DNA from: Clostridia bacterium
GTDB lineage: Bacteria; Bacillota; Clostridia; Oscillospirales; CAG-272
Reading direction: 5' to 3'
Length of the DNA: 8,573 nt
NCBI GenBank assembly: GCA_017625275.1
Contig: JAGALI010000084.1
Coordinates: forward strand, 1-8,573
Translations under genes and position numbers: made by a program
Shown here: positions 6,233 to 8,573 of the stretch, one piece after another
Layout of the letters: every line of letters begins with the position of its first letter
Position numbering within the stretch: the stretch's first letter is position 1
The notes under the pieces: generated by a model
Database searches by the model: none
What the model was told of the DNA's origin: nothing
What the model saw: the letters and a program-made list of their open reading frames with translations, nothing else

Positions 6233-7480
6233 CTAATCTCCCCATGCGCTATGCGTGCCTGCAAGTGCGCCTGTGGAAAATGCAATTTGCAAATTATATC
6301 CGCCTGTGTAGGCGTGTGTATCTATCATTTCGCCTGCAAAATAAAGTCCCTTAACTCTTTTTGCCTGCATTGTTGAGGGATTGATTTCGCTAACATCAAT
6401 TCCACCAGCTGTGACAATCGCTTCCTTAATAGGACGAAAGCCTTTTATTCTAAAGGTCAAGTCCTTGAGTGTTGCCACAAGAGTGTGTCTTTGCTCCTTT
6501 GTGATTTCATTAACCTTGGTGGTTGCTAAAATACCTGTGCGAGCTACTATATATGGGATTATCTTTGCAGGAAGCAACGCCCCTAGCGAATTTTGAAAAT
6601 CCTTATTAGTTCTTGTTGAAAAATCGTGAAGCACACGCCTATCAAGCTCCTTTTCATCAAGCGCCGGCTTCAGGTCAATTGAGGCAACATATCTGCCACT
6701 TTTCATATTCAACATATGAGATGAGGCTGACAGAACGAGTGGGCCACTAAGTCCAAAGTGAGTGAAAAGCATCTCTCCGAGCTCAGTATATACAAGCTTA
6801 CCTGTCTCTGTGTCTGTAATCCTTAGGGTTACATTTTTCAAGGAAAGCCCCATAAGCTCCGAGGTGCTTTCTATTGTATCAACCGGAACAAGCGATGGGG
6901 TTAGGGCTGTCACCTTAATTCCAAGTGCATTGGCAAATTTAAAGCCGTCTCCATCAGAGCCTGTGCCAGGATAGGAAATTCCACCTGTTGCACAAATTAC
7001 AGCATCAAAGTTATAGGTGCCACGGCTTGTCCTAATTCCTTTTATTTCTCCGTCTTGTGCAATAATCTCTGTTACCTTTTCGTTTTTAATCACACAGCCA
7101 CAGGCGAGCACCTGTGATTTAAGTGCATTGACAATGTCATGTGCATTATCTGATACAGGGAAAACACGCCTACCACGCTCAGTTTTAAGAGGCACGCCCG
7201 CGTTTTCGAAAAACGCCTTTGTATCCTGTGTGTCAAAATTGCTGATTGATGCATAAAGGAATTTTGGATTAGCAATAACATTTTTTAAAAACTCAGCATT
7301 ATCACAATCGTTTGTGACATTGCATCTACCCTTGCCTGTTATAGCAAGCTTTTTTCCAACATTCTGATTCTTTTCAAACAGCGTTACGCGTGCACCATTC
7401 ATTGAGGCGTATATGGCTGACATCATCCCAGCAGGGCCTGCGCCAATTATACCGACTGTTCTTTGTCCTTGGGCATCCAT
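6233..7480 (-). CDS. NAD(P)/FAD-dependent oxidoreductase, HI0933/YhiN (BaiN-like) family
   Basis: 415 residues from the ATG at 7480. An upstream in-frame TTG (7501-7499) would add 7 residues but lacks a ribosome binding site and sits at the expected transcription start; AAGGAG (7492-7487) lies 6 nt before the ATG, which decides the start. The N-terminus is a Rossmann FAD site: GIIGAGPAG with Gly13, Gly15 and Gly18, then E36 at the end of the second strand. Family signatures follow: GKKLAITGKGRCNVTN (42-57), an ATGG near the middle, and near the C-terminus a GLYFAGE stretch followed by GGYNLQIAFSTG. The family binds FAD; one member (BaiN of Clostridium scindens) has been linked to bile-acid reduction, but most, including those next to cmk, have no settled substrate. 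It is the first gene of the operon, 9 nt ahead of cmk-plsC. Family assignment is firm, substrate unknown. Confidence 0.93.
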   Translation of the reverse strand: MDAQGQRTVGIIGAGPAGMMSAIYASMNGARVTLFEKNQNVGKKLAITGKGRCNVTNDCDNAEFLKNVIANPKFLYASISNFDTQDTKAFFENAGVPLKTERGRRVFPVSDNAHDIVNALKSQVLACGCVIKNEKVTEIIAQDGEIKGIRTSRGTYNFDAVICATGGISYPGTGSDGDGFKFANALGIKVTALTPSLVPVDTIESTSELMGLSLKNVTLRITDTETGKLVYTELGEMLFTHFGLSGPLVLSASSHMLNMKSGRYVASIDLKPALDEKELDRRVLHDFSTRTNKDFQNSLGALLPAKIIPYIVARTGILATTKVNEITKEQRHTLVATLKDLTFRIKGFRPIKEAIVTAGGIDVSEINPSTMQAKRVKGLYFAGEMIDTHAYTGGYNLQIAFSTGALAGTHSAWGD

Positions 7481-7509
7481 ATATCTCTCCTTATCGCGCA
7501 ATTTAATAT

Positions 7510-7538
7510 ATTATATCATATTTATATTAATATGTCAA
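7510..7538 (-). promoter_or_regulatory. Perfect consensus extended -10 promoter of the flavoprotein/cmk-plsC/ispH-rpsA operon
   Basis: On the minus strand TTGACA (7538-7533) and TATAAT (7515-7510) are separated by 17 bp, with TG one base before the -10 (TGATATAAT). Transcription should begin near 7503, leaving a leader of about 22 nt before the ATG at 7480. All three downstream genes share this as the only obvious strong promoter. It is unusually close to consensus, which fits high expression needed for ribosomal protein S1. Confidence 0.88.
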
Positions 7539-7540
7539 GT

Positions 7541-7574
7541 AAAAACAGGTCTTTGTACCTTCAAAGACCTGTTT
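7541..7574 (-). terminator. Intrinsic terminator of the ABC-F gene
   Basis: A perfect 13-bp stem (7574-7562 with 7555-7543) has a 6-nt loop and, on the minus strand, a T-run continuing through 7541. It begins 6 nt after the ABC-F stop codon and ends 2 nt before the -35 box of the next operon, insulating the two units. Confidence 0.88.
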
Positions 7575-7580
7575 GGATAT

Positions 7581-8573
7581 TTAGATAAGACCCTTTTCTC
7601 TTTTATACTCGATAAACTGCTCATAGGTTCCACTAAAGTCGATAATTCCATCGTCCTTAAGCTCGATTATTCTATTTGCAACAGTATTTACAGTTTCGTA
7701 GTCGTGAGAGGTAAAGATTATATTGCCCTTAAAATCGGCAAGACCGTTATTTACGGCAGTTATTGATTCAAGGTCAAGGTGGTCTGTTGGCTGGTCAAGA
7801 AGCAAGAAGTTTGAGCCAAAAAGCATCATACGAGAGAACATGCATCTTGCCTTTTCTCCACCAGAGAGGACATTTACCTCCTTGAAGATGCTATCTCCTG
7901 AGAAAAGCATTCTGCCAAGGAAGCCACGAAGATAGGTTTCTGTCTGGTCCTTAGAATACTGACGCATCCAGTCAAGAATGCTATCATGACAGCCCTCAAA
8001 GTATGGTGTGTTATCATGTGGAAAATAGGATTTTGAAATACTTACTCCCCACTTGAAGCTACCTGAGGTTGGCTCTTCCTCCTCCATTAGCACCTTTAGG
8101 AAATTGGTGATTGCCATTTCATTTCCTACAAGAGCTATTTTATCGCCCTTAACTACAGTAAAGGACACATTTTTGAAAAGGGTTAATCCGTCAAGCTCCT
8201 TTGTTAGCTCCTTTACGCTCAAGATATCCTTTCCTGCCTCTCTATCCATATCAAAGCCGATAAATGGATAGCGTCTGCTTGAGGCTGGAAGCTCCTCTAT
8301 TGTGAGCTTATCAAGAAGCTTTCTTCTTGAGGTTGCCTGTCTTGATTTTGATTTATTTGCACTAAAGCGAGAAATGAAGTTTTGAAGCTCCTTTATCTTC
8401 TCCTCGTTTTTCTTGTTTTGTTGCTTTATCATTCTTTGGATAAGCTGGCTTGACTCATACCAAAACTCATAGTTACCAACATACATTTTAATGCCTGAGT
8501 AGTCGATATCTACTATGTTTGTGCACACATCGTTAAGGAAATGACGGTCATGAGATACAACAAGCACTGTTCC
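7581..8573 (-). CDS. ABC-F family ATPase, YbiT-like (N-terminus off window)
   Basis: 330 codons plus stop are visible and the frame is open to the right edge; a GTG at 8567 lies inside the conserved VVSHDRHFL motif and is not the start. ABC-F proteins are soluble twin-ATPase translation factors that bind the ribosomal E site; about 200 residues, holding most of cassette 1, are missing. Fragment residues 1-15 carry the switch-histidine motif of cassette 1. Residues about 45-90 are the charged interdomain linker (PtIM-type coiled coil, KKNEEKIKELQNFISRF). Cassette 2 follows: signature LSGGE at 236-240, a Walker-B-like LLLDQPTDHLD with Gln261 in place of the catalytic Glu, and switch histidine FTSHD. 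The P-loop position reads VGNEMAITN (G150) and lacks the GK[ST] of Walker A. Order and sequence (GSFKWG, ILDWM, LGRMLF, IDFSG) resemble YbiT. Cassette 2 is probably unable to hydrolyse ATP. Its subunit role and any antibiotic protection are not shown. Confidence 0.93.
   Translation of the reverse strand, partial: GTVLVVSHDRHFLNDVCTNIVDIDYSGIKMYVGNYEFWYESSQLIQRMIKQQNKKNEEKIKELQNFISRFSANKSKSRQATSRRKLLDKLTIEELPASSRRYPFIGFDMDREAGKDILSVKELTKELDGLTLFKNVSFTVVKGDKIALVGNEMAITNFLKVLMEEEEPTSGSFKWGVSISKSYFPHDNTPYFEGCHDSILDWMRQYSKDQTETYLRGFLGRMLFSGDSIFKEVNVLSGGEKARCMFSRMMLFGSNFLLLDQPTDHLDLESITAVNNGLADFKGNIIFTSHDYETVNTVANRIIELKDDGIIDFSGTYEQFIEYKREKGLI

Noticed and set aside
7502..7540. AT-rich inverted repeats such as TATTAATA in the operon promoter
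   Set aside because: They are short and expected by chance in a nearly pure A/T spacer, so they are not proposed as operators.
8565..8567. GTG as the start of the ABC-F gene
   Set aside because: The frame continues upstream to the window edge and the GTG is inside the conserved VVSHDRHFL region of cassette 1, so the gene is truncated by the window and does not start here.
1..8573. CRISPR arrays, insertion sequences, tRNA or rRNA genes
   Set aside because: No direct repeat arrays, transposase frames, terminal inverted repeats or cloverleaf patterns were seen in any intergenic stretch, all of which are under 110 bases.

Overview
The window looks like chromosomal housekeeping sequence from a moderately AT-rich member of the Clostridia, probably an Oscillospirales/Ruminococcaceae-type gut anaerobe. 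This rests on the fused IspH-ribosomal protein S1 gene, the neighbouring fused cytidylate kinase-PlsC gene, an XPD-like Fe-S helicase with a Cas4-like N-terminus, strong AGGAG ribosome binding sites and near-consensus TTGACA/TATAAT promoters. The taxonomy is inferred from gene content and was not searched.

Layout from left to right: (1) 1-1922, minus strand, an XPD/DinG-like Fe-S DNA helicase whose C-terminus lies beyond the left edge. (2) 1923-1997, a compact divergent promoter region with a perfect 13-bp palindrome. (3) 1998-2633, plus strand, a cysteine-rich zinc-ribbon-like protein of unknown function. (4) 2655-2812, plus strand, a strong promoter and a 32-residue Cys-rich single-span membrane peptide. 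(5) 2821-2869, a hairpin terminator between converging transcripts. (6) 2874-7480, minus strand, a tight three-gene operon transcribed as HI0933-type flavoprotein, then cmk-plsC fusion, then ispH-rpsA fusion. It is driven by a perfect consensus promoter at 7510-7538. (7) 7541-7574, the terminator of the next gene. (8) 7581-8573, minus strand, the C-terminal two thirds of a YbiT-like ABC-F ATPase whose N-terminus lies beyond the right edge.

The central operon groups nucleotide supply (CMP kinase), phospholipid acylation (PlsC), the last step of the MEP isoprenoid pathway (IspH) and translation (S1). Its genes are joined by a 9-nt gap with the ribosome binding site on the stop codon and by a 4-nt ATGA overlap, so translational coupling is likely. 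No tRNA, rRNA, CRISPR array, insertion sequence or phage gene was seen, and no gap exceeds 300 bases.

No clear new multi-gene system is present. The points most worth a second look are: a dnaX-like slippery A-run at the Cmk/PlsC junction whose -1 frame stops at once; a strong Shine-Dalgarno and ATG inside the IspH/S1 junction; natural loss of ATPase residues in the second cassette of the ABC-F protein; apparent decay of the nuclease motif in the helicase N-terminus; and the small Cys-rich peptide with a palindrome over its -10 box.
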